Shown: positions 36,501 to 47,600 of the stretch, piece after piece
How positions within the stretch are numbered: position 1 is the stretch's first letter
Layout of the letters: every line of letters starts with the position of its first letter
Source: Brachypterus glaber
Lineage: Eukaryota; Arthropoda; Insecta; Coleoptera; Kateretidae
Direction: 5' to 3'
Assembly: GCA_958510825.1 (NCBI GenBank)
Contig: OY294049.1
Coordinates: forward strand, 23,016,945 to 23,080,944
Length of the DNA stretch: 64,000 bases
Program-made: the position numbers and the translations under genes
The notes under the pieces: generated by a model
Seen by the model: the letters and a program-made list of their open reading frames with translations, nothing else
What the model was told of the DNA's origin: nothing
Database searches by the model: none

Positions 36501-37893
36501 CCGTAAATCGAAAAGGAACCAAGCGACATTTTTAACGAAATTTTCTTATGTATGGAAATAGGTTGTACTAAGAACCTATTCCCATGCCTAACATGTCGTG
36601 TGATACATCATTTTAAAGCAAATAAAGTACTCTATTCAACTTTATAATTTTTATTTTTTTTGTAAGATTTTTCAAAAATTTCTGCTAAAAAATGCGAATT
36701 TTTAAGTTTTTAGTAAACTTTTATGTTTATTAATTAAACGTATAGTTTACGTTTTTGCATCATAATTTTGACCAAAATACCCATTTTCAACCCCTGAAAA
36801 ATGTCTAAAAAATGAATAAAGAATCGTCAAATAGAGAATTTAAAAGATGTATCACACGACTCCCTTTCCATTAAAAAAACAACCTTCTATGCTCCCCTAA
36901 AAATTTTCAAATATATTCAAAAAGATTGTTTAACCCCTTTGCGCCCAGGTTGCCACATATGGCAACCAGCTGAATACTGGGTGAGTTTTATTTATGTCCA
37001 CCCCCAAAATTAATCTTCATTCAATAAAAACGAAACTTGGGTGTTTTGTTTCACTTCCGGTTTCGCCGGAAGTGGCATAAATATGTTGATAACTCGTTCA
37101 AAAGTTAAGAGGGGGGATGACTTTTGGACCGCACCATCTAACGTCAAGAAATGTGAAAAAATAGAAAAAAATACTGCTGCCAACAAAATAATACTTTCCC
37201 CTATAGTCCTAGGTTTATTAAAATCAAAAACAAAACAAAAAAAAATAGTTTTTCAAAAAGGTTCCTTTTTTTGTAAAACGAAAAAAAAATAAAAATTTTT
37301 CATTTCTTCAATTTTTTTTTAAGTTTCTTTTTTCGTAAATTGAAAAATAAATTAAAAAAAAAATTGTTTTTACCCCATTTTAGCCCCTTACCCCCAACCC
37401 GATGTTCACGAAAAACAATTCCAGCCTAGAACTTTGAATAATTAACCTGTGGTCCAAATTTGAAGTCTTTAGCCCGAAGAGTTCTCGAGTTATCGTGGTC
37501 ACAAATTTCCCGCACACACAGACCGACCTTAAGACAGATTTTTTTTTTACGGAAATCATATTTTTTGGATATAAAAATATAAAAAAAAGCAATAAATTTT
37601 TTTACTAACGCAAGACTTTCTTTGGGGAAAGTAATAGATATAGATTAAAATGTCGCGCCAGTTCATTTTGCAAATGCATTATATTCAAATTTTATTTTTT
37701 AGAGGGCTTTGAATTCATAGAAAGGATGAAATCAGAAGATACAGGTCAATTTAAGAAAATTAGAAAAGATTTAAAAGACATAGTGCGCGCCAAAGTCCGG
37801 AGGAATTTGAAAAAGAACAAACCATTTAAGAAAAAGTTGGGTGGAAACAGAAAGAAGAAAGTTTTAAGGTTAAAAAAAGCACTGAAAAGGTGA
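33513..37893 (+). CDS. NOL8-like nucleolar RNA-binding protein
   Basis: Probable ribosome-biogenesis protein. Exons 33513-33711, 33767-34500, 34619-35318 and 37703-37893 join to 607 residues with all phases consistent. An N-terminal RRM spans about residues 6-90, with IFISDLP as RNP2; the RNP1 region is poorly conserved. The NOL8-typical end KWHG...VARESFLDRLKRERAENE follows. The middle is Ser/Glu/Asp/Lys-rich with acidic tracts (DEDEEDDVDFES). Two family blocks follow: LQSRYKNDKRFALDKRFLD in exon 3 and WSEPFFFHDDDYRL at its end. The C-terminus is strongly basic and probably nucleolar-targeting. It is shorter than human NOL8 (over 1100 residues), mostly in the linker. Exon 4 is separated by a 2.4-kb repeat-filled intron. 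Confidence 0.88.
35356..35756. mobile_element. Fold-back MITE in NOL8-like intron 3
   Basis: Ends GTCCAAAAGTCACCCCCCCC and GGGGGGGGTGACTTTTGGAC are inverted and pair inward over about 180 bp (for example AACTTTTGAAC, TTCAAATTTGGAACT and TTAAAATGTG). It begins 37 bp after the exon 3 donor. Related pieces occur at 36590-37135 and 29645-29830. Confidence 0.85.
35757..37140. repeat. Remainder of NOL8-like intron 3: related repeat pieces
   Basis: GTGTGATACATCATTTTAAA at 36599 pairs with TTTAAAAGATGTATCACACG at 36839, and TTAAGAGGGGGGATGACTTT at 37104 matches the right end of the MITE at 35356-35756. A GGTTGCC...GGCAACC hairpin lies at 36949-36968 and an ACTTCCGG...CCGGAAGT palindrome near 37053-37073. 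Confidence 0.6.
37150..37645. repeat. Dispersed repeat, inverted copy of 16254-16780
   Basis: Carries the same landmarks as the Top3b intron 5 repeat, in reverse: ACTGCTGCCAACAAAATAAT, CCAAATTTGAAGT, GAGTTATCGTGGTCACAAAT, TTTCCCGCACA and AACGCAAGACTTTCTTTGGG. It ends about 57 bp before exon 4 of the NOL8-like gene. Confidence 0.8.
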
Positions 37894-37944
37894 TAAGTAA
37901 TTTCTTTGTACTTTATGTGAACTTTTTAAAATCTACTATTATAG

Positions 37945-38515
37945 TGAGTAGTTATGTGAAAAGGAACCCGAAGTAAGGGCACTAGATCAGTTCCTAAAAC
38001 TTACGGAAAGTATCTTTTCCTATGAGCGCTTTCCTCACGCATATGCGTGTGGAAAGAAGGCCTTTTCCAGACGCATAAATATTGTTTAATTTCTTAATTA
38101 CATAATGTTATTCTTGTTATATTTATTCATATTATAAAAATTATCAAATTTCCTAACTGTTAATTGTTTTTCTTATTAAAAAAATATAAAAATAAGATTT
38201 ATTTAATAAAATATAAAAGTATATTTTATTTTAACTCCGCTTGTAGGAAAAATAGTTCCTAGAGCATGCATAAAGAGGCTTTTCTGCACTCGATTGCTTG
38301 CCTGAACTCAGCTACGCGTCGTATACAATCGACAATACAATCGAGTGCGGAAAAGAGTCCGCACTTTTTGCGAAAATAGCTATTTCCTCACTCGAGTGAA
38401 CTCCGCTTCGCGTCGTTTAGTCAACTGCAGTCACGTGAGGAAAAGTAAAAATTTCCGCACTTGTAAAGGAAAATAGCTACTTTTTTACCTTCAGGTTCCT
38501 TTTTTGTGACCACTC
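37945..38515. mobile_element. Fold-back element after the NOL8-like gene
   Basis: Inverted ends: GTGAGTAGTTATGTGAAAAG with GAACCC on the left and GGTTCC with TTTTTTGTGACCACTCAC on the right. The interior has repeated CGAGTGCGGAAAA and ACTCGAGTG blocks and an AATAAA at 38205. It starts about 50 bp after the stop codon and so probably overlaps the transcript 3' end. Confidence 0.65.
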
Positions 38516-38921
38516 ACATAAAGTTCAATGATTTTTATTAATATTACAATGTAAAATATACTTTTTAATTAAAAAAATGTAAACTTCTGTAGAATAATTA
38601 TATTTGAAAAAAAAATTATTATACAAAATACCAATACAAACATCTTTCCTAATCTAAAATATATTTAATTTAAATGAAAATAATCAAAAACATATTTTTC
38701 CATGAATAAATCTATAATCATGTAATTAAATTTCCTTTAACTTTTTAACTATTTTTTTTTTCAATGTTTTATAAAAAAAGCTAAATTAAAAATGCAAGAA
38801 AATATACAAGCTCTGTGGGTACACATAATAGAAAAGCAGTTATAAAATTAACTACCAGTTAATATTCAAAAAAAGAAATACTTGAAATATATGTTTTTTT
38901 TTTTAATAATCTTTTATAAGT
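38516..38921. other. Convergent 3' intergenic between NOL8-like and SelD
   Basis: AT-rich, no gene. It should contain the SelD 3' UTR on the minus strand. No selenocysteine insertion element is expected or seen, in keeping with the arginine codon in SelD. Confidence 0.5.
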
Positions 38922-40795
38922 TTACTCTTTTGCTGGAACTTCAATGACTCGGGGTTTGTCAATGATTCTGGCTGTGCGGTTACCTTTCTCTACAATTCCA
39001 ATGATCCACGCTTGATATCCCTCCTGCTTCTCAATGTCCTTGCAGTAAGCTGCAGCCTGTTCCCTGGGCAGACAGATCAAAAGCCCTCCAGAAGTCTCGG
39101 CAGAATGTCCTTGCAAAAGTTGGAACATGTTTCCACAAGCTTTAGCTACAGCTGCCATTTTTGCAATTACTGGCAAGTTATGGATGACAAAAGAGACTTC
39201 GTTCTTTTGATGTGATGCCAGGGTGATAGCATGGCCCAAAAGACCAAATCCTGTAATATCAGTTGCTCCATGGGCATTGTATTTGTGCATTAATCTGCTG
39301 GCAATTCTGTTCAATCTAGCCATTGAGTCCATTGCTCTATGATAAGCTTTTCTTACATCTTCTTCACTCACAACCAGTTTAATGCGGTTCCAACGTTCTG
39401 GTTGGTCAAGCCATTGGTGAGCATTTACAGCTACTTGAGTGCCCAAAGGTTTGGTGAGTACCAAAACATCACCAACCACTGCGTTATCAGGAACAATGTA
39501 TTCATTTGGTTGAGCAACAGTGGTGGCAACTCCTCCAATAGTGCACCAGGGATTTACAACAGTTTGGCCCCCAGTTACAGTGGTGCCAGCTTCCAATGCA
39601 GAGTCTTTAAATCCTCTCATGATCAATGGGATCACAACATCTCGTTCCTTCTCAGTCATTTTAGTACTTACTCCTAACAACATTAGCATATTATCACATT
39701 CAGTGACTCCCATGGCATACAAATCACTTAAAACATTTGCACAAGCAATTTTTCCCATCATGTATGGATCATCCACCAGAGGATAGAAGAAATCTGTAGT
39801 TTGGACAAGACACAACCCTCCATGTCTGAGAGGAGTAACCTGTAATTAATAAACAAATATGATTTTCATTTAACCTATTATCACAAAATTTACATATGTA
39901 ACTGGTATTGCCTGGTCAAAAATTACCCATATTTGTTTATTAAAATTTAACAAAATGGTATTTTTTTTAATAAACCCCGATTTTTATAGATGCGTTAGTG
40001 ACCTACAACTTAACGGGTGTAAGGCAGGATGCGTGTAAGTAAGAGGTATAATATTGCATAGTAAAAAGTCGACCTATAACAAGTTTGAGCCATATCCTTA
40101 AGCTCTCAGGGAACCCTCTAAGGTTTGTTTTGGTTGAGAGCAAATTTTTTGTACTACGTGACTAAAATTTGATTCTCTGATATGGATGGTTTAGAACCAG
40201 AAATCAAAACAATGCATTTGGTCAATTTTGAACCAGCAATACCGTTACAGAGAGAAAAAAAAATTTAAAATGATTAGACACAAATATTTTTGATAGATTA
40301 AAATATGATATTCGTTATCAATGAAGGCTTAAAAAAACAAATGAACATTGTTTACATTACATCATTATAATGCGGATTATCATGCTTTTTTGAAACTTTT
40401 GCGTGATTTAAATTCAAATCAACTCACACGTTTGTTTTGCAGGAATGCTTATAACATGGAAAAAGTTTGTTTTCCGAGAAGTTTGGAATGCTTACCGAAC
40501 AATCAAGGCCGATTCCAATCCTAGGAATGGCCATATGCATGAAATGTGCATGTTCATCTGATCCAGCGTTGTAATCCTGCTGCAAACCTTCCACTAGCTT
40601 ATTTAGGACCTCTTGGGGCACTTTGCATCCGCGGCCTTTCAAATCAGCAAATCGCGTCAAACGGAAACTTGCCTCCAAGTCGTGGGCCAAAGGGTCGAAA
40701 GGCCGACGTAAACCCAGGGCATTGGGATTTCCGAGTTCCAGTTGAACAGCACCAAGAGCATCTTGTTGAACACTTGTAACTTGGTAATCACCCAT
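38922..40795 (-). CDS. SelD: Selenophosphate synthetase 1, arginine type (SPS1)
   Basis: Member of the selenide, water dikinase family. Exon 1 is 40795-40496 and exon 2 is 39839-38922, with a 656-bp phase-0 intron (GTAAGC...TACAG). The product is 405 residues, near the usual 390-400. The glycine loop KGRGCKVPQ has Arg55 (codon CGC, 40631-40633) where selenium-making SPS2 enzymes have selenocysteine or cysteine. Further blocks are [25 protein letters not shown] in exon 2 (ATP/metal site), [25 protein letters not shown] and [16 protein letters not shown]. By family knowledge such SPS1 proteins do not make selenophosphate and act in redox or vitamin B6 homeostasis. It is tail to tail with the NOL8-like gene and head to head with Mad1. 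Confidence 0.96.
39895..40250. repeat. Fold-back element in the SelD intron
   Basis: ACTGGTATTGCCTGGTCAAA near 39901 pairs with TTTTGAACCAGCAATACCGT near 40218. The interior is unrelated single-copy-looking DNA. About 350 bp, non-coding. Confidence 0.6.
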
Positions 40796-41614
40796 ACCGG
40801 CTTTTTGTATTTAAACTTGCGAGAAAATACACGCGTACTACCGTGTTAAAAACACTAGCTCAACAAGAGCGTTTCTCAAACAATCGCCCGACGCTTGCAA
40901 AATGGCTACCTTGCTTCGGTGGTTCTCAAACAAGTGCGCATGTGCCGACACTAACTCGATTCTGATTGGTCGAAACGACCTGCGCAATTTGTTCAGGCAG
41001 TAGCCAAAATTTTTGAACTTGTTTGGTTAATCAACAATTTTACCAAGAAATTGACTTTTTACCTCATGATTTAATCAATTAACACCAATTTTAATATAAA
41101 GTCACTTATAGGCATTAAGAATCATGTGCATGAGCAGTGAAATACAAAATAACTTATAAACGAAATGTTTTGTCTGCCAGACGAGTAGTAATTTATTTGC
41201 GATGTTGTCAGGCTGATGTTAGGTGGAGGCCACTTTCGTGACAAAAACTACCCTTTTGAAAGTTAAAACATAATAGAAATATTTTTCAGTGACTTATTTC
41301 AAGTAAGTTATGCTTAATATAACTCTCAAAATAAAGTAGATGTTTCCATACGTAAATTTATTTTGTGAAAATATTGGGATTAGCAACGTTGCAGAGTCGT
41401 TTCTGACAAGACGTGTTCCGTGCGAAGCAAAGTGTTTGTTTTTTGAGGCAAAATTGCGGTTTTTAAAATATAGTGGAGTATATATTTATGTGACATGCAT
41501 TATTGTGCCTAAAGTGAAAACAAGTTTTGTTAATTTAATAATGATTTTATAAACAAATCTATTCAAAAATTTGTTTCAGTTTAGGAATCTTCAACGAACT
41601 ATTTTCCATGGATT
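40796..41614. promoter_or_regulatory. Divergent promoter region SelD / Mad1
   Basis: The 819 bp between the two start codons is less AT-rich near 40880-40995. TGCGCATGTGCC at 40935-40946 resembles the palindromic NRF1/ewg site and TGATTGGT at 40963-40970 is an inverted CCAAT box. The Mad1 side has an acceptor-like TTTGTTTCAG ending at 41579, suggesting a 5' UTR intron. No TATA box was obvious. Confidence 0.5.
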
Positions 41615-44600
41615 ATGGCAACAAATCCCGATGAAAGCACGAGAAATTTATTAGCTAAAATAATGGCCAAACCTTCAAATTCAAGATTTGAGTTTCAGAC
41701 TCCTTTGAAAAGGTCTCACAGCTCATCAAACTCTGTTGGAAGCAGTTTGGATGATCCTTCTCCATTAAAACGGACAAAAATGGAAAATAAAATGGATATC
41801 AACTATATGGCCTCCCCCAGAGAGATGAGAAGAATTAGGTCTGATCTTTTAGAGGCGAGGAATACAATTTTAAGCTTAGAAAATAACATATCACACATGC
41901 ATGGTGTGCGTAAAGAAATGCAACTAATGTTCGACAATGAGAATTCATCATTACGAAGACAGCATGAATATGATGCTAAGACTATAACAAGTCTAGAAAC
42001 TCAACTGCAGGATCTAAGAAGAAGAGAGACCATTTTATTAAATGAATTAAATGAGGTAAATATAATCACAACAAAAATAAGCACTAAATTTATATAATGA
42101 TATCATGTTGATGCAGTTTTTAAAAACAACAAGAATAGACGTACACTGGGAGTATGTTTAATAAACATACATCAGGTTCGTGCACATGCATGTTTCCACA
42201 TTTTATTTATTTATTAGTTGAGGTTAAATAAAAATTTTGAGAAATAATATGATTTACCTTATCAATTTACCTTACCAATTAAAGAAAAAAACACCAAACC
42301 AGCAACAAACCAAATCAACCAATGTTAACAAAAAAAAGCTAATATAAATACAACTGATGTTCGTTTAATGGACTTACTCCCGGTGTATGTCTAGTCACTT
42401 TGTTTTAAAATTTCTATGCACATTTTTTTTCCAAAAGCGCTTTTTACAACTAAATACATATCTAAAACTTATTTACAACAAAAATGTCAGTTAACCACTA
42501 TGGGAACTCAATGTATAAACTTTTGGTCTCAAAAATCTTGAAAATGTTGGTAATTTAGACAAGATTACAAAGGTATTTCAGAAATCTTACAGAAAAGCTC
42601 AAAAATTATAGATTTTTATGCCAAAAAGTATAAATATTTTGTAGTGGTTCATTCCTTGATACAACCATAACCATGGTTATGGTTATGCATATGTGTGACC
42701 ATGTGTTTATATCAAAGCATTAAGTATTTATCTTCACAAAATTTCTGTGATTTTTTTTTTTCACTTTTTAAAATTCATAGAATTGTATGTTTCAAGTATT
42801 CTATCTGTTATGGCAGAAAAAATAAACAAGCCTTGATGTAATGCTACAAATTCCATTATATACTATTCACAGTAATTGGTATATTGCATTTTCCAAATAC
42901 TTAAAAAAAAACAAAAATTAAAAAAAATTCCAATCAATTTTTATTTTCTTTTTGAGAAAAACAAAAAAAAATTGATAAATTAAAAGAAATAATATTTAAA
43001 ATTCAATAAAAAAATTAAAAAAAAAAATTAAAAATTTCAATTTTATTTTTGCGAAAAACGAAAAGTTCTTGTTTTTTTTTAATGATAGTTTGGACTTTTT
43101 AATAAGATCTTAGAAAAAAAAAATTTGAAAAAAAAAATTAAAAAAAAAAATTCAATATGTAAAAAAAATATATATTATTTTTATTTTGTGTTTGCGCGAA
43201 AAACATAGTTTTTAAAAAATAATGATAGATTTTTATTTTTCTTTATTTTTTTTAATCTTTTTTTAAAAAACGAACATTTTGAAAAAAAAACTAAAATTCA
43301 TTATTTTTTTAAAAAGTTTAACCCCCCATAATTGTTTTGTTTTTGGGGGATTACTTTCAAAATTGGTAGACTTGATCCTTATAATAACTAATTTTTCCTG
43401 AAAATTTTCCTTTCAGATTTTTTCAAGAGTTTAATCCCCATAAATTTTTTGTTTTTGTGGGGATTACTTTCAAAATTGGTACAATTCATCCTAATAAAAT
43501 AAAGCTGAAGTTTGCAACGTTTTTTTTTGCATCGAAAATTAAAATAGTATATTAAAGCACTTATTCCATAACACGTTTTTAACGCACTGGTACTTTAGAA
43601 AACTTACCGCAAGCGGCTTGATTTATAAACTTGTACTGCGCTAAAAACGTTTGTTATGAAACTAGGACTTTAATATACTATTTGAATTTTCGTTGCAAAA
43701 AAACATTGCCAACTTCAGCTTGATCTAATAAAAGTAATTTTGAAGAAGTTACGTTACGGAATTTTCTTTCAGCTCTTTTCGATTTTTTTAAAAGTTTAAC
43801 CTCCCATAACTTTTTTTTTTGGGTGATTACTTTCAAAAACAATAGGGATCTTCCCCTCACTTAATTTTCCCTGAAAAGTCCAAGTCGATCGGATTATTCG
43901 TTCTTGAGTTATCGTGTCTACAAAAATCGTGACGGACAAAAAAACGAAAATTTCTTATTTTTTTTATGAAACAAATTTGTATCCAAGAATTTTTTGTCTA
44001 GGACGATTTTTGAAAATTTTGGAAAATTCTAAACTACCGTATATTATTCTAGCGCAGGCCATGTGAATGAAAATCAGTTGGTACAATAATAATCTGAGAG
44101 ATATTGTCAGTAGGAGTACTTTATTGACATATTATTATGGCTGTGTCAACTCCATTCTTAATTACTGCATCATTTGCTGGGGGTAATAGTACTCATATTG
44201 ATGGGGTTTTAAAGTTGCAAATGAGATTGGTTCGAACTATGTTTAGTTTGCCATTTAATCAACCTTGTAAGCCTTATTTTAAACAAAACGGTATTCTCAC
44301 AGTTATTAATCTTTACATCTTAAGTCTGCTTGTCTATGCTAGAAAAAATATTAAAACCTATAAAACCTGTGGGGATATAAATCATTATGTAACAAGAGGA
44401 AGTAATAATCTCTACCAGCCATTAAACAGACTAGTTCAAGTTAGTAAAGGCCCTCAATATTTGTCAATAAAATTATATAACCATTTGCCAAACAGATTTA
44501 AAACAGTAAACAGCTTCAATCAATTTAAAAACAACATTAAGATAATGCTTAAAACAAATCCTTTTTACTCTATTCAGGAATATTTAGAATCAGGAATGTT

Positions 44601-47600
44601 ATAACTGGTTTTGTAAATTATTTTCGTACTTTTTTTTTATAATCTATATTTTAAACTTGTGTTTATATTATTTGTTTATTTATTTATTGTATTTAAATTT
44701 TGTAACTATTTTATGTATTTTTTTACATTTCCAATACCTACCAAGTAGGCCAAAGGGAAAATAAATTATTATTATTATTATTATTATCTTTGATTTTCTT
44801 AGGTGAAAACCAAACTGAACAGAAATAAAATTGATGCAGACTTAAAAGTTGAAGATCTTGAAAGAAGCATGAGTGAATTAGAAGAAGATACAAAACAAAA
44901 TAATATAGAAGAAAGCATTGAAATTGCGAATTTAAACAGAAGAATTAAAGAACTAGAAGTTATATTGCAGACATCTGAAGATGATCTTGAGGCACAGAAA
45001 AAACTAGTTGCTGTATTAGGTAAGAAATATTTTCAGATATCACAGGCATTATACAGGGTATCAATAACTCGCATGCCAAAATTTAAGGGATTCTACATAC
45101 AAAATTTTTAAAAAAGTTCCTATAAAGGCAGGGGCGGATCCAGGAAATGGTCCTGTGGGGATAAAATCCAAAAACTAAAATTTTATATTCTTAAGAGAAA
45201 AAGTAAGAAAGCCGCAGGCGAAGATTTTTACAAATTCGATGGTCTATTTTAATTTTAAACCAGATGTTTAAATGAAAATTAATTAAATTTAAAATTTCAC
45301 AAAAGTACAAGATACTCTAGCGCCAAAGGCGAAAATTTTTAATATCACTCTTAAATTCTACAAATCGTAAGAAAACCAGTGCTACAGGCGATTTTTTATT
45401 TATTTATAAACAGTTTTATTACTGAAAATTCCAGAAAAATGCAAAAAAAGCTCTAGTGCCGCAGGCGAAAATTTTTACACTTAAGTTTTCTTAAATAAAA
45501 AAAAAACGTAAGAAAGCTCTAGTGACACAGGCAAACATTTTTACAAACTTGATGGTCTAGTTTAGTTTTATTATTCTATTGTTTCATTTTATTATTCTAA
45601 ATTTCACAAAAATGCAAGAAAGCCTCAATGCCGCAGATATTTGTTTACAAACTTGAATATTAATACAGTTTTACAATTCCAAATTTCACAAAAAACCTCT
45701 AGCTCCGCAGGCCAAAATTTTTACGAATTTAAAGGTCTATGGTCCACTTGAACACGCAATATATTAAAAAAAAACTAGTTTTGGCGCCTCTTACTGCTTT
45801 TCCTGGGACAAATTTTACAATTATTTCTAAAAGGGTCAATGTCAATTTGTCAATAGCAGTCTTTTCGAAATATTACATCAGAGTTGACGTGAAAACACTG
45901 CTATTGACAAAGTGACATTGGCCCTTTTAGAACCAAGCCACAGAATTTATCTAATACAGTTGGACCCACAAAAAATGCAAGTTTTAAATATGCCAAAATG
46001 TCAATTTTATTAATTATTTTATAGTTTAAGTAAGATTTTAAGAAAGAGGTTAGAAAGTTTTTCTTTAAGTTTATTAGTAGTCTTTAATCAGTTATTACAG
46101 ATAATGCGTGAATGAGAATATTGTTAAATAACAGTAACTGCTGTTATATGAAGCTGAAAGAAATAGAAAACTAGAAAATATAGAGGTTCCAGATCTGCAG
46201 AAGCAAAAAGTCTTCCCAAGATTGTTATTTTTATGTTAATATTCCTTCTTTTTTACAAAATTAAAGAGTCCCTAGAACATGCATTTAATGTTAAAAAAGA
46301 ATCGAAAACTTGCTGTCCTGAAAAATTTCGTTTTTGTGATATGGCGTCGTTTACCTCCGGGGTCCAGATATAATAAATAATAAACTGAAAAAACATTTTG
46401 AATATTTAATCATATAAAACATTTAAACACAATATTTAGTAAATCTTATGGGAAACAAAACTTTGAATTCCTTAGTAATGAAATATATAATTTATGAAAA
46501 TTATGACTTTCGTTTAAAAAAGGTTTTTTTGCTGCATAAAAATTTCCAATCTGGGAATTATCGATGCGGTGGTGGTTTTCGACCCAGCAAAATTTATGGC
46601 CTGCACCGCCTCGTAAAGGGTGTTCTCTTAAATAATTAAGTAAATTTTCACTTCCTTCTTCCCGAGTCTGCATGCCTTTTAACCGTTTCCTCCTGTATCC
46701 ATTTTTTCTTCAATATTAACAAAACTCTCCGAATTATTAAACTTTGCCGAGTCCACTTGCTCACATCCTGCTTCCAATAACCCAATAGCTTGAGCTTTCT
46801 TAATCGTTTAATTGATGCATTTCTAATTATGTACTTAATTTAATTAAATCCTTTATGGATTATGTACTTTATAATAATTATAAATAATTTTGACAAATAT
46901 TGTCAACATTGACAACTGCGTTGTTTGTAAACAATTATTCAATTTACACAACTCAATTTTCTATCTTGTTTTTTTTTTCGGATCCAACTGTACAAATGTA
47001 CAAAAAAAATAAGAAAATCATAACATTAACAATGTATGATTTTAAAACCTAATACTTAAATTGGGAAAACCTCCCTTCCAAATTGTGAACATAGATTTTT
47101 AATGTAAAATATTTTAAAAGATTTTCAAAATTTCAAGGTATTTTAAAAAGATTTTCAAAATTTTAAGAATTTTTAAGAGATTTAAGAAGAATTTTAATTG
47201 AGATTTTAAACATTTTAGGCATTTTTGTAAAAAAGGACCCTTTACTTTCCCGGTCCGCCATCAATGGAAGGGAAAATATTGTGATTGCTCAACCATCCAA
47301 AATCGAGAAAAAGACAGTAATATCCATTTTGAGTTTCCATAATATTACGGAATATTATAATATGATAAAAAAACCATTTCAGATGATGTCTGTCTGTAAG
47401 CCTCGGCGATAACTGCCGAACGGTTTATTCGATCAAGCGCCGGCCGTAGTTTTTAGCGGAAAACAAACAAAAAAACTTTTTTTACGAAAAAAAAAAAAAA
47501 ATAAAGAATTTTAAGTCTTTACTTCATAGCGTTCTCAAGAAAATGTTACTATCAAGTTGCGACGAATTGAAATGCCAGAAAAGTATTGTCCGGCTACAAC

